NCBI GenBank assembly: GCA_011170385.1
Contig: DUFE01000034.1
Location: 1-7,757 of the forward strand
Source of the DNA: Dehalococcoidia bacterium
GTDB lineage: Bacteria > Chloroflexota > Dehalococcoidia > Dehalococcoidales > W693
Direction: 5' to 3'
Length of the DNA stretch: 7,757 nucleotides
Below are positions 1 to 6,520 of the stretch, piece by piece. The position numbers and the translations under genes were made by a program. The notes under the pieces were generated by a model. It was not told the DNA's origin and searched no databases. It saw nothing but the letters and a program-made list of their open reading frames with translations. Within the stretch, counting starts at the first letter, position 1. Every line of letters starts with the position of its first letter.

Positions 1-2
1 CC

Positions 3-947
3 GGCAAACCAGCCGTAATTTGGCTGGAAGGGCAGGATTGTTGCGGCTGCACCGAATCCTTCCTTAACAGCCAGGAACCACTGGCAGTCTCGCTCCTTTT
101 GGACACCATTTCCCTGCGTTACCACGAAACCGCTATGGCAGCTTCGGGCTACCATTCCGAAGAAGCCCTGGAAGACACGATTGCCGAAGGTGGTTACATA
201 CTGGTGATAGAAGGCTCGATTCCCCTTGCCGAAGATGGGCTCTACTGCACCGTCGGCGGCAAACCCTTCAGAGATATCGTACACGACGCCGCAGCTAATG
301 CGGCAGCCATTATTCCGGTCGGCTCCTGCGCCACCTTCGGTGGTATCCCTGGCGCCGGCCCCACCGATGCCGTCGGCTATCTCTTCCGCGGTACCAAGAA
401 GCACCACTACTACGATGATGTTACCGGGAGCACTCCGGTAATCAACCTGCCCACCTGCCCGCTGCACCCCGAACGTCTAGTGGCAGTTATCGTACACTAC
501 CTGACCTTCGGTACGGTGCCACCGCTAGATGCTTTCAACCGACCGATTGCTTTCTACGGCACCCTGCAGCATGAGAACTGTGAGCGGCGCGGGCACTTCG
601 ATGCCGGACGCTTCCTCACCGACTGGGGAAACCCGAACCAGCAGGGGTGGTGCCTCTACCTCAAGGGTTGCCGCGGTCCCTGGGCATACCAGGACTGCTG
701 GAAACGACTGTGGAATAACCGAACCAGCTACTGCATCGCCTCCAACACCCCTTGTATCGGTTGCAGCGAACCCGAGTTTTACGAGACTTTCAGTCCGCTT
801 TACGAACGCCGGTTTGAAGTGGAACTGCCAGGCATCGGCAGAGTAAATATAGACAAGGTCATGGCTACTGTAGCCGGCGTTGCCGCTGCCGGTGTCGGCA
901 TTGATATGCTTATCAGCCGAATGAAAGAAGGCGGAAAGGAGAGTTAA
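3..947 (+). CDS. hyaA: [NiFe] hydrogenase small subunit, 5' partial
   Basis: This is the electron-transfer subunit of a group 1 respiratory [NiFe] hydrogenase. It carries three Fe-S clusters that pass electrons from the active site in the large subunit towards the cytochrome b. The reading frame is open from base 3 with family sequence (VIWLEGQDCCGCTESF), so the gene starts before the window and the usual Tat signal cannot be seen; 314 codons are visible. Proximal cluster ligands are Cys codons at 39, 48, 327 (GSCATFGG) and 456 (LPTCPLHP). Distal ligands are His 570 and Cys 579 (HENCERRGHF), Cys 651 and Cys 669. Medial ligands are Cys 696, 753 and 762 (PCIGCSEPEF), plus an additional Cys at 732 where classical enzymes have Pro. 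Another extra Cys is at 42. The C-terminal segment, rich in Ala, Gly and Val (about 862-920), could be a weak membrane anchor. The large-subunit gene starts on the base after the stop. The hya name is by family analogy; the subunit identity is secure. Confidence 0.96.
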   Translation, partial: GKPAVIWLEGQDCCGCTESFLNSQEPLAVSLLLDTISLRYHETAMAASGYHSEEALEDTIAEGGYILVIEGSIPLAEDGLYCTVGGKPFRDIVHDAAANAAAIIPVGSCATFGGIPGAGPTDAVGYLFRGTKKHHYYDDVTGSTPVINLPTCPLHPERLVAVIVHYLTFGTVPPLDAFNRPIAFYGTLQHENCERRGHFDAGRFLTDWGNPNQQGWCLYLKGCRGPWAYQDCWKRLWNNRTSYCIASNTPCIGCSEPEFYETFSPLYERRFEVELPGIGRVNIDKVMATVAGVAAAGVGIDMLISRMKEGGKES

Positions 948-2531
948 ATGGCACGTATTAAAATCGATCCAATAACACGAATTGAAGGCCACTTAAGCAT
1001 CGAAGTAGAGGTTGAAAACGGTGTAGTCACAGATGCCTGGTCCGCCGGCAATATGGTACGAGGCTGGGAAGTAATCCTGAAGGACAAAGACCCCAGAGAT
1101 GCCCCATATATAACCAGCCGTATCTGCGGTGTATGCGAAGGCGTCCATAGCATCGCCTCGGCCCACGCCCTAGACGATGCTTTCGGCATCGACGTACCGG
1201 AGGCAGGCAGATTGATGCGCAACCTCTTCTGCTCCGGTATGTATATGAGCGACCACTACATCCATTTCTACGTGCTTTCGGCGCTCGACTACCTGGATAT
1301 AATGGCGGTAGCCAGCTACGCCGGCAACGACCCGGGACTTTTAGCCATCAAGGATAAAATAACCTATCTGGCAACTCATAACGATACCTCTCCCTTCACC
1401 CCCCGTTACGAGCCGGATGAGTATTGCCTCAACGACCCGGAGGATGTTACCACGCTGGTATCGCACTATATCAAGGCGATAGAGCTCAAAGCCAAATCAA
1501 TGAATATGTTATCAGCCATCAGCGGCATACAGCCTCACCCCAATACCATCAACGTCGGCGGTTGTATGGCTTCCCCCACCCGGGAACAACTTATAGAAGC
1601 CAGGGCTCTGTGGGAAGAGCAGGTGGATTTCGTCAACAATACATATATTCCGGATGTTACGTATGTCGGCACCGGGCCGCTGTTGCCACTGGCTACAGCA
1701 GGTATCGGTGGCGGGCACCAGAACTACCTGTGTTACCGCATGTTCCCCGATGATGACGTATCCAGCAGCAGCGACCGCCCCTTTGGCGGTAGTGACCACA
1801 TCTTCAGGGGAGGTGCCATCATCGGCGGAGCCCTCAACCCGGCAGAAAACGTAGATTACAGCCGGATCACCGAAGCCATCGCCCATTCCTGGTATAACTA
1901 CCCAGCCGGCACCGACAGCCTCCACCCCAGCGAGGGGGTGACTGAACTCAATCCGAAGAAGGAGGGAGCTTATTCATTCGTTAAAGCGCCGCGCTATAAG
2001 GGCAATCCGATGGAGGTCGGTCCCCTGGCGAGGGGTCTGGTAAATCAATATCCGGAGCTGATGAATCTAGTCGCTGCCGGCGCCCAGCCGGGGGCAGTCG
2101 CCCGTCACTTCTGCCGTGCCATCGAGTCCAAGACAATTGGCGAAGCCGGCTTACGTTGGCTCGACCGCCTTATCGACATAGCTACTGCTGGTCCGGTAAT
2201 CGGCATGAAAGACATCCCGACACCGAAATCCGGGCAGGGCTTTGGCACCTGGGATGCTCCAAGAGGAGCCTTGGGTCACTGGGTAAATATCGAGGGCGGG
2301 CGCTTAGAGAACTACCAGATCGTCGTCCCTAGTACCTGGAACGCCTCACCGAGGGATGAAAATGGCAAACGCGGTCCCTACGAGGAATCGCTGATCGGTG
2401 CCCCGGTTCCCGATACCGATAATCCCATCAACCTGGTGCGTATTATACGCTCCTTTGACCCCTGTCTGGCTTGCGCTATTCACCTGATTGACCCAGAAAC
2501 AAACGTAGTAAAGGTTCATAAGGTAAATTAA
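948..2531 (+). CDS. hyaB: [NiFe] hydrogenase large (catalytic) subunit precursor
   Basis: This subunit holds the NiFe(CN)2CO active site that splits or forms H2. The 527-residue product is complete and near the usual size for group 1. The N-terminal family signature ITRIEGH contains Glu13, which matches the conserved proton-transfer Glu. The L1 motif RICGVCEGVH gives Cys60 and Cys63, and the C-terminal L5 motif DPCLACAIH gives Cys506 and Cys509, so all four metal-binding cysteines are present. Both C-terminal cysteines are ordinary codons (TGT 2463, TGC 2472), so this is not a selenocysteine enzyme. After His512 there is a 15-residue tail (LIDPETNVVKVHKVN), the usual length of the peptide removed by the maturation protease; the protease gene lies two genes downstream. 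The ATG directly follows the small-subunit TAA, with a GGAAAGGAG ribosome binding site at about 932-940, indicating translational coupling. No damage is seen. Location is probably the outer face of the membrane, carried by the small subunit's Tat signal (inferred, because that signal is outside the window). Confidence 0.98.
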   Translation: MARIKIDPITRIEGHLSIEVEVENGVVTDAWSAGNMVRGWEVILKDKDPRDAPYITSRICGVCEGVHSIASAHALDDAFGIDVPEAGRLMRNLFCSGMYMSDHYIHFYVLSALDYLDIMAVASYAGNDPGLLAIKDKITYLATHNDTSPFTPRYEPDEYCLNDPEDVTTLVSHYIKAIELKAKSMNMLSAISGIQPHPNTINVGGCMASPTREQLIEARALWEEQVDFVNNTYIPDVTYVGTGPLLPLATAGIGGGHQNYLCYRMFPDDDVSSSSDRPFGGSDHIFRGGAIIGGALNPAENVDYSRITEAIAHSWYNYPAGTDSLHPSEGVTELNPKKEGAYSFVKAPRYKGNPMEVGPLARGLVNQYPELMNLVAAGAQPGAVARHFCRAIESKTIGEAGLRWLDRLIDIATAGPVIGMKDIPTPKSGQGFGTWDAPRGALGHWVNIEGGRLENYQIVVPSTWNASPRDENGKRGPYEESLIGAPVPDTDNPINLVRIIRSFDPCLACAIHLIDPETNVVKVHKVN

Positions 2532-2536
2532 GGGGG
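2531..2536 (+). promoter_or_regulatory. Ribosome binding site for the cytochrome b gene, start ambiguous
   Basis: AGGGGG lies only 2 bases before the ATG at 2539 but 11 bases before a second in-frame ATG at 2548. Neither spacing is ideal. The later start would give a protein beginning MANSDVQ, three residues shorter, with no effect on the membrane helices. Confidence 0.5.
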
Positions 2537-2538
2537 TA

Positions 2539-3159
2539 ATGATTAGAATGGCAAATTCAGATGTTCAGCAAAAAAGACACCCTCTGGTGTTTCTTGTTCT
2601 TCTTAGACTAACTTTGGTGTCGGTAATCCTCCTGATAATAACGGGTTTTTATATCCACTATCCCTTCATAGACAACGGTTGGGGATTTCTCATGTCGATG
2701 ATGCGCGGAGTGCACTTCTTCGCCGCCGGCATACTGACTATATCGGTGGTACTCCGCGTTATTCTAATGTTCATCGGCAAGTACCGGGACTGGTCGTCCT
2801 TTATACCTAACTTTAGGGATATAGCATTACTCCCCAAGGTTATTGCCCATTATCTACACCTTCGCGACATGCCGGAAACACCCAAGAAATACAATCCCCT
2901 GCAAATGATTTCTTACCTCGCTATTTTCCTGTTGGCGATTTTCCAGATAATTCTGGGCTTCGCTTTGATGTTTCCCGAAGGTGCGCTGGCAGGATTAAAC
3001 TACGGCCTTTTCGGCAGTGAGGTCAACACCCGCATCGCCCATTACATCATCAACTGGGTATTTATTCTATTCCTGATTGTCCATACCTACCTTGCCATAC
3101 GGGACAGCTTCGAGGATACAAAAGAGGTCTTTATGGTGAAAGGCGGCGAGGAAGAATAA
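2539..3159 (+). CDS. hyaC: Hydrogenase cytochrome b subunit, four-helix integral membrane protein
   Basis: This is the likely membrane anchor that takes electrons from the hydrogenase small subunit and passes them to the quinone pool. The 206 residues contain four hydrophobic helices, at about 16-39, 57-79, 121-145 and 166-187. This is the fold of the HyaC/HydC and formate dehydrogenase gamma family of di-haem cytochromes b. Family landmarks are ITGFYIHYP at the end of helix 1, RGVHFFAAG in helix 2, YNPLQM at helix 3, and helix 4 with His168 and His182, 14 residues apart as in known members. His59, His168 and His182 are candidate haem ligands. The fourth ligand, normally His in an HW pair in helix 1, is not seen: the aligned residues are Leu22-Arg23. 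His14 and His40 flank the helix. The gene sits 7 bases after the large subunit. It may start at 2548 instead of 2539. Family identity is firm; haem count is uncertain. Confidence 0.92.
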   Translation: MIRMANSDVQQKRHPLVFLVLLRLTLVSVILLIITGFYIHYPFIDNGWGFLMSMMRGVHFFAAGILTISVVLRVILMFIGKYRDWSSFIPNFRDIALLPKVIAHYLHLRDMPETPKKYNPLQMISYLAIFLLAIFQIILGFALMFPEGALAGLNYGLFGSEVNTRIAHYIINWVFILFLIVHTYLAIRDSFEDTKEVFMVKGGEEE

Positions 3160-3184
3160 CAGAAGCACTGGAGCAGGATTACCT

Positions 3185-3688
3185 ATGACGCAGAAAAACG
3201 GTAATGGAACGACACTAGTGCTGGGGCTGGGCAACATCCTGATGGGTGACGAAGGCTTCGGCGTCCATGTCGCCCGCCGCCTGAAGGAAATCGAACTACC
3301 GGATGATGTCAGGATAGAAGAGGGCGGCGTCGGCGGTTTCAATCTGCTCGGTCTCCTGGAAGGGGTAGATCGGCTGATAGTGGTAGACGTCATGATACTG
3401 CCGTCACCCCCAGGAGAGCTCTGCCTCCTGGAGCCGGAGCCAGGAATCGCCGAACCGGGCAAGGTCATCCTGTCGTTCCATCAGGTCGGTGTGCTAGACC
3501 TGATGCAGATGTGGGGGCTCATCGGCAAAGAGCCCGAGGTTAAATTCCTCGTTACCCAGCCGCAGAGCATGGAGCTGGGCGATGGACTATCACCCCCCAT
3601 GCAGGCTGCCGCCGATAAAGCGGTTGGGATAGTAAAGGAACTGTGCACCAATTTAAATAAAAGGAGTCAGGGGTTATGTATATGCTAA
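3185..3688 (+). CDS. hyaD: Hydrogenase maturation endopeptidase (HyaD/HybD/HupD family)
   Basis: This cytoplasmic protease removes the C-terminal tail of the large subunit once nickel is in place, closing the active site. The 167-residue product starts with the family signature LGLGNILMGDEGFG (residues 13-26). The residues that bind nickel in E. coli HybD have clear counterparts: Glu23, Asp68 (IVVDVMILP) and His99 (SFHQVGVLD). Length is typical for the family. The gene starts 25 bases after the cytochrome b stop, with GGAG at 3170-3173 as a moderate ribosome binding site. Its last 13 bases overlap the start of the next small gene. Its natural target is very probably the large subunit encoded at 948-2531, which carries the matching cleavable tail. 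The hyaD name is by family analogy. Confidence 0.95.
   Translation: MTQKNGNGTTLVLGLGNILMGDEGFGVHVARRLKEIELPDDVRIEEGGVGGFNLLGLLEGVDRLIVVDVMILPSPPGELCLLEPEPGIAEPGKVILSFHQVGVLDLMQMWGLIGKEPEVKFLVTQPQSMELGDGLSPPMQAAADKAVGIVKELCTNLNKRSQGLCIC
3659..3666 (+). promoter_or_regulatory. Ribosome binding site supporting the small membrane-protein gene
   Basis: AAAAGGAG lies 9 bases before the ATG at 3676, inside the end of the protease gene. It is one of the better ribosome binding sites in the window, and it supports translation of the short overlapping reading frame from that ATG rather than from the second ATG at 3682. Confidence 0.7.
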
Positions 3689-3855
3689 CCTTTCTAATTA
3701 CCATCCCTCTGTTATTAATATCATTGTTGCTGTTCGGCCTCGGGCTGATGCAATCGGCAAAGAGAGGTTCGAATGCCCGAAGTTTTATGACAGCCGGATT
3801 GAGTGTCTGGCTAATCAGCATAGTTATCGGCGCACTGGTGTTTATCTTCGTCTAG
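3676..3855 (+). CDS. Small protein with two predicted membrane helices, unknown function
   Basis: This is a 59-codon reading frame (ATG 3676, TAG 3853-3855) that I do not recognise. It begins MYMLTFLITIPLLL. Two hydrophobic stretches are visible, at about residues 4-25 and 39-59. They are joined by a short basic, polar loop (QSAKRGSNARS) that would favour a hairpin with the loop and its positive charges in the cytoplasm. The gene overlaps the protease by 13 bases in a different frame and has a good ribosome binding site (AAAAGGAG, 9-base spacing). It is the last gene before the hairpin and promoter in front of hypF, so it probably belongs to the structural transcript. By context it could assist or bind the cytochrome b or the membrane-bound hydrogenase complex, but that is inference only. 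No cysteine or histidine is present, so it is unlikely to bind metal or haem itself. Confidence 0.72.
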   Translation: MYMLTFLITIPLLLISLLLFGLGLMQSAKRGSNARSFMTAGLSVWLISIVIGALVFIFV

Positions 3856-3898
3856 CTGATATCGATAATAAACACCAGCCAGTTTATGTATTAGTACG

Positions 3899-3926
3899 CC
3901 GGCTGAAGGTACCTGCCTTCAGCCGG
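3899..3926 (+). terminator. Hairpin between structural and hyp genes, possible weak terminator
   Basis: CCGGCTGAAGG (3899-3909) and CCTTCAGCCGG (3916-3926) form a perfect 11-bp GC-rich stem with a 6-base loop (TACCTG). It lies 43 bases after the small-gene stop. Only a short T-rich run (TATTT, 3927-3931) follows, so it may be a partial terminator or an mRNA-stabilising 3' structure rather than a full stop. Confidence 0.6.
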
Positions 3927-3929
3927 TAT

Positions 3930-3958
3930 TTGCCAATTCCCTCTGTGTTCAATACAAT
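3930..3958 (+). promoter_or_regulatory. Candidate sigma70-type promoter for hypF
   Basis: TTGCCA at 3930-3935 (5 of 6 matches to TTGACA) and TACAAT at 3953-3958 (5 of 6 to TATAAT) are separated by exactly 17 bases. Transcription would start near 3964-3966, at or next to the hypF ATG at 3965. The -35 box directly abuts the preceding hairpin. Such a pair can arise by chance, but its position in the only sizeable gap supports it. Confidence 0.55.
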
Positions 3959-3964
3959 ATAGTA

Positions 3965-6274
3965 ATGAGAAACGCTTCACCTGAATTGGGTTCCGTAGTA
4001 CGTTTAAGGGTTAAGGTGCACGGGGTGGTGCAGGGGGTCGGTTTTCGGCCCTTCATCTATCGGCTCGCCCACAGATCCAGCCTAAACGGCTGGGTTAGAA
4101 ATACCTCCGGCAATGTTACCATCGAAATCGAGGGGCGGGAAATGGATATTGAACGCTTTATCGGCTCGCTTAAAGATGATGCCCCACCAGTCGCTCACAT
4201 AAGTGACGTTGCCACCGAGACCATAGCCGTAAAAGGCGATTCCGGCTTCACTATACTGGAAAGCAAAGCTAAAACCGGGGAGTACCAGCCGGTATCGGGA
4301 GATATCGCCACCTGCTCCGAGTGCCTGAAAGATATATTTGACCCCGGCAACCGCCGTTATCTTTACCCTTTTACCAACTGCACCAACTGCGGACCACGCT
4401 TTACCATCATCAGGGGCATCCCCTATGACCGCCCGCTGACAACTATGAACCGCTTCATTATGTGCCCGGATTGCCAGGCGGAATATGACGATCCGCTGAA
4501 CCGCCGTTTCCACGCCCAGCCCAACGCCTGCCCCAAATGCGGACCCAGCCTGCTATTGGCGGATCGGGAAGGCAACGCCGTTGCCTGTTGCAATGTACTC
4601 AAAAAAGCTGCTGGATTGCTTAAAGAAGGCAATATAATCGCTATCAAGGGGATTGGTGGCTTTCAGCTTGCCTGCGATGCTACCAACAGCGACGTGGTGG
4701 TGCTCTTGCGGAAGAGGAAGAGGCGCCCGGGGAAACCATTTGCCCTGATGATGGCTTCTATCGACGAAATTAAAAAGCACTGCATGGTATCTCCCGACGA
4801 AAAAGGGCTGCTGCTATCAGCCCAGTCCCCCATCGTGCTATTAAGGTGGCAGAGGGATGTTTCAAATATCGCGGAGGGAGTTGCCGAGCGGAATAAATAC
4901 CTAGGGATTATGTTGCCCTCAACGCCGCTGCACCACATATTGCTGCGTTATACTGGGATACCGCTAGTTATGACCAGCGGCAACATTAGCGAAGAACCTA
5001 TCTGCAAGGATAACAACGAGGCGATGCGAAGGCTGGAAGGCATCGACGATTATTTCGTGCTGCACGATCGCGATATCTACTCCCGTTACGACGACGGTGT
5101 CTACCTTGTGGAGAGAAACGAGGTGCGAGCGCTCCGGCGGGCTCGAGGACACGCACCTTCACCCATAAAGCTACCGTTCACATCAAGGCAAATTATGGCC
5201 TGCGGAGCCGATGAAAAGAACACTTTCTGCCTTACCAGGGACAAATACGCCTTCTTGAGCCAGCACATCGGCGATATGGACAACGAAGAGACGCTGGAGC
5301 ATTATGAAGACACCATCAAACTGTATAGACGGCTTTTCTGCATCGAGCCGGAGGTTATTGCCCACGATATGCACCCGGAATATCGCGCCACCAGGTATGC
5401 CCTCCGATTCGCCGCTGAGAAAGGGCTGCCGACCGTCGCTGTACAGCACCACCACGCCCACATCGTGAGCTGCATGGTGGAAAACAATGTCAGCGAGCCG
5501 GTTATCGGCATCGCCTTCGACGGCACTGGCTACGGCCGCGATGGCAACATCTGGGGCGGCGAGTTCCTGGTGTGCGACGCAAAAGGTTTCGAACGAATCG
5601 CCCACTTAGAATATATTCCCATGCCCGGCGGTGATTCCGCCATCCGCAAGCCGTATCGGATGGCACTAGGTTATCTTCTAACGCTGCTGGGGAAAGAAAT
5701 ACCGCTTAAAAACCTGCCTGTAATCAGCCGTATACCCGCTGAAGAGGTAGTGATTATCAAGAAGCAAATAGAGCAGAGGTTCAACGCACCTCTTACCTCC
5801 AGCGCCGGGCGTCTTTTCGATGCCGTTTCGGCTTTAGCCGGCGTTCGAGGCGAGATTGAATACGAAGCCCAGGCGGCTATCGAGCTTGAGATGCTGGCGC
5901 CGGATGATATCAGCAATCTCGACGCTTACCCTTTTACCATTGAGCACGAAAATGGTATTCTATTAATCAGGCTTAAAGATTTGATTGCCGCAATCGTCAG
6001 CGAGGTTGCCAGTGGCGTTCCGGCAACGATAATATCCGGCAGGTTTCACCGAACGGTAGCAAGAATAATAGTAAATACCTGCTGCATAGTTTCGGAGAGA
6101 AGAAAAATTAAATCCGTCGCCTTGAGCGGCGGCGTTTTTCAGAACCGTCTATTGCTCAACCTGGCGATAGACGAGCTGGAAAAAGAGGGTTTCAGGGTAT
6201 ATAGCCACCGTATCGTCCCCGCTAACGACGGTTGCATCGCCCTGGGACAGGCGGCAATCGCCCATTTCAGCTAA
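3965..6274 (+). CDS. hypF: Carbamoyltransferase HypF, [NiFe] hydrogenase maturation
   Basis: HypF converts carbamoyl phosphate and ATP to a carbamoyl adenylate and transfers the carbamoyl group to the C-terminal Cys of HypE, the source of the active-site cyanide ligands. The 769-residue product has the full family layout. The acylphosphatase domain (about 10-100) has VVQGVGFRPF and catalytic Arg28 and Asn46 (GWVRN). Two zinc-finger-like units follow, with Cys117/120 and Cys139/142, then Cys167/170 and Cys189/192. A YrdC/Sua5-like nucleotide domain (about 205-390) has AIKGIGGFQLA, KRRPGKPFALM and TSGNISEEP. The C-terminal Kae1-like domain has metal-binding His495 and His499 (HHHAH), FDGTGYGRDGNIWGGEF near 520-536 and ALSGGVFQN at 719-727. 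No ribosome binding site precedes the ATG, and a promoter -10 box lies 6 bases upstream, which suggests leaderless translation. No better in-frame start is seen before the acylphosphatase motif. Confidence 0.98.
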   Translation: MRNASPELGSVVRLRVKVHGVVQGVGFRPFIYRLAHRSSLNGWVRNTSGNVTIEIEGREMDIERFIGSLKDDAPPVAHISDVATETIAVKGDSGFTILESKAKTGEYQPVSGDIATCSECLKDIFDPGNRRYLYPFTNCTNCGPRFTIIRGIPYDRPLTTMNRFIMCPDCQAEYDDPLNRRFHAQPNACPKCGPSLLLADREGNAVACCNVLKKAAGLLKEGNIIAIKGIGGFQLACDATNSDVVVLLRKRKRRPGKPFALMMASIDEIKKHCMVSPDEKGLLLSAQSPIVLLRWQRDVSNIAEGVAERNKYLGIMLPSTPLHHILLRYTGIPLVMTSGNISEEPICKDNNEAMRRLEGIDDYFVLHDRDIYSRYDDGVYLVERNEVRALRRARGHAPSPIKLPFTSRQIMACGADEKNTFCLTRDKYAFLSQHIGDMDNEETLEHYEDTIKLYRRLFCIEPEVIAHDMHPEYRATRYALRFAAEKGLPTVAVQHHHAHIVSCMVENNVSEPVIGIAFDGTGYGRDGNIWGGEFLVCDAKGFERIAHLEYIPMPGGDSAIRKPYRMALGYLLTLLGKEIPLKNLPVISRIPAEEVVIIKKQIEQRFNAPLTSSAGRLFDAVSALAGVRGEIEYEAQAAIELEMLAPDDISNLDAYPFTIEHENGILLIRLKDLIAAIVSEVASGVPATIISGRFHRTVARIIVNTCCIVSERRKIKSVALSGGVFQNRLLLNLAIDELEKEGFRVYSHRIVPANDGCIALGQAAIAHFS

Positions 6275-6292
6275 GAATAAGAGGTCTGCAAT

Positions 6293-6520
6293 ATGTGCTT
6301 AGCCATACCGGTACAGATTACCTCGATACACGGCACTGAAGCCGATGTCAGGGTCGGCAGCATAGTAAAAAAAGCCAGCCTGTGGCTGACGCCGCAGGCA
6401 AAGGTCGGCGACTATGTCCTGCTGCATACCGGCTACGCCATCGCCATCTTCGATGAAACCGAAGCCGAGGAAACACTGTCCCTCTTTCGCGAGATGGCGG
6501 AGAAGATGGAGGAGCAATGA
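6293..6520 (+). CDS. hypC: Hydrogenase assembly chaperone HypC/HybG
   Basis: HypC is a small scaffold protein that works with HypD to build the Fe(CN)2CO unit and then carries it to the large-subunit precursor. The 75-residue product begins with the signature MCLAIP, whose Cys2 is the essential residue that contacts iron and the apo large subunit. A second conserved residue, His45, is in VLLHTGYAI. The rest fits the family's small beta-barrel followed by an acidic C-terminal helix (FDETEAEETLSLFREM). Length is typical. The gene starts 18 bases after hypF with AAGAGGT upstream at an acceptable spacing, and its TGA overlaps the hypD ATG by ATGA, so HypC and HypD are translationally coupled, matching their physical complex. 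Confidence 0.97.
   Translation: MCLAIPVQITSIHGTEADVRVGSIVKKASLWLTPQAKVGDYVLLHTGYAIAIFDETEAEETLSLFREMAEKMEEQ

Noticed and set aside
327..347. O2-tolerant six-cysteine proximal cluster
   Set aside because: The two supernumerary cysteines that define that cluster are Gly here (GSCATFGG and CCGC); the extra Cys sits at a different position.
99..947. TTG at 99 as the start of the small-subunit gene
   Set aside because: The frame is open back to base 3 and encodes the essential proximal-cluster motif upstream of 99, so the true start lies before the window.
525..992. 155-codon open frame on the minus strand over the small subunit
   Set aside because: It lies antisense to a well-supported gene, has no recognisable motif, and is expected from codon bias.
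1512..1925. 137-codon open frame on the minus strand inside the large subunit
   Set aside because: It is antisense to conserved coding sequence, with no ribosome binding site or family features.
2460..2486. Selenocysteine at the active site ([NiFeSe] enzyme)
   Set aside because: The C-terminal motif uses TGT and TGC codons; there is no in-frame TGA, although the medial cluster resembles [NiFeSe] enzymes.
3868..3887. ATAAAC/GTTTAT inverted repeat just upstream of the main hairpin
   Set aside because: It has only six AT-rich pairs with an 8-base loop, which is easily due to chance and too weak to call a structure or operator.
5183..5605. 140-codon open frame on the minus strand inside hypF
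   Set aside because: It mirrors the Kae1-like domain of hypF and has no independent support.
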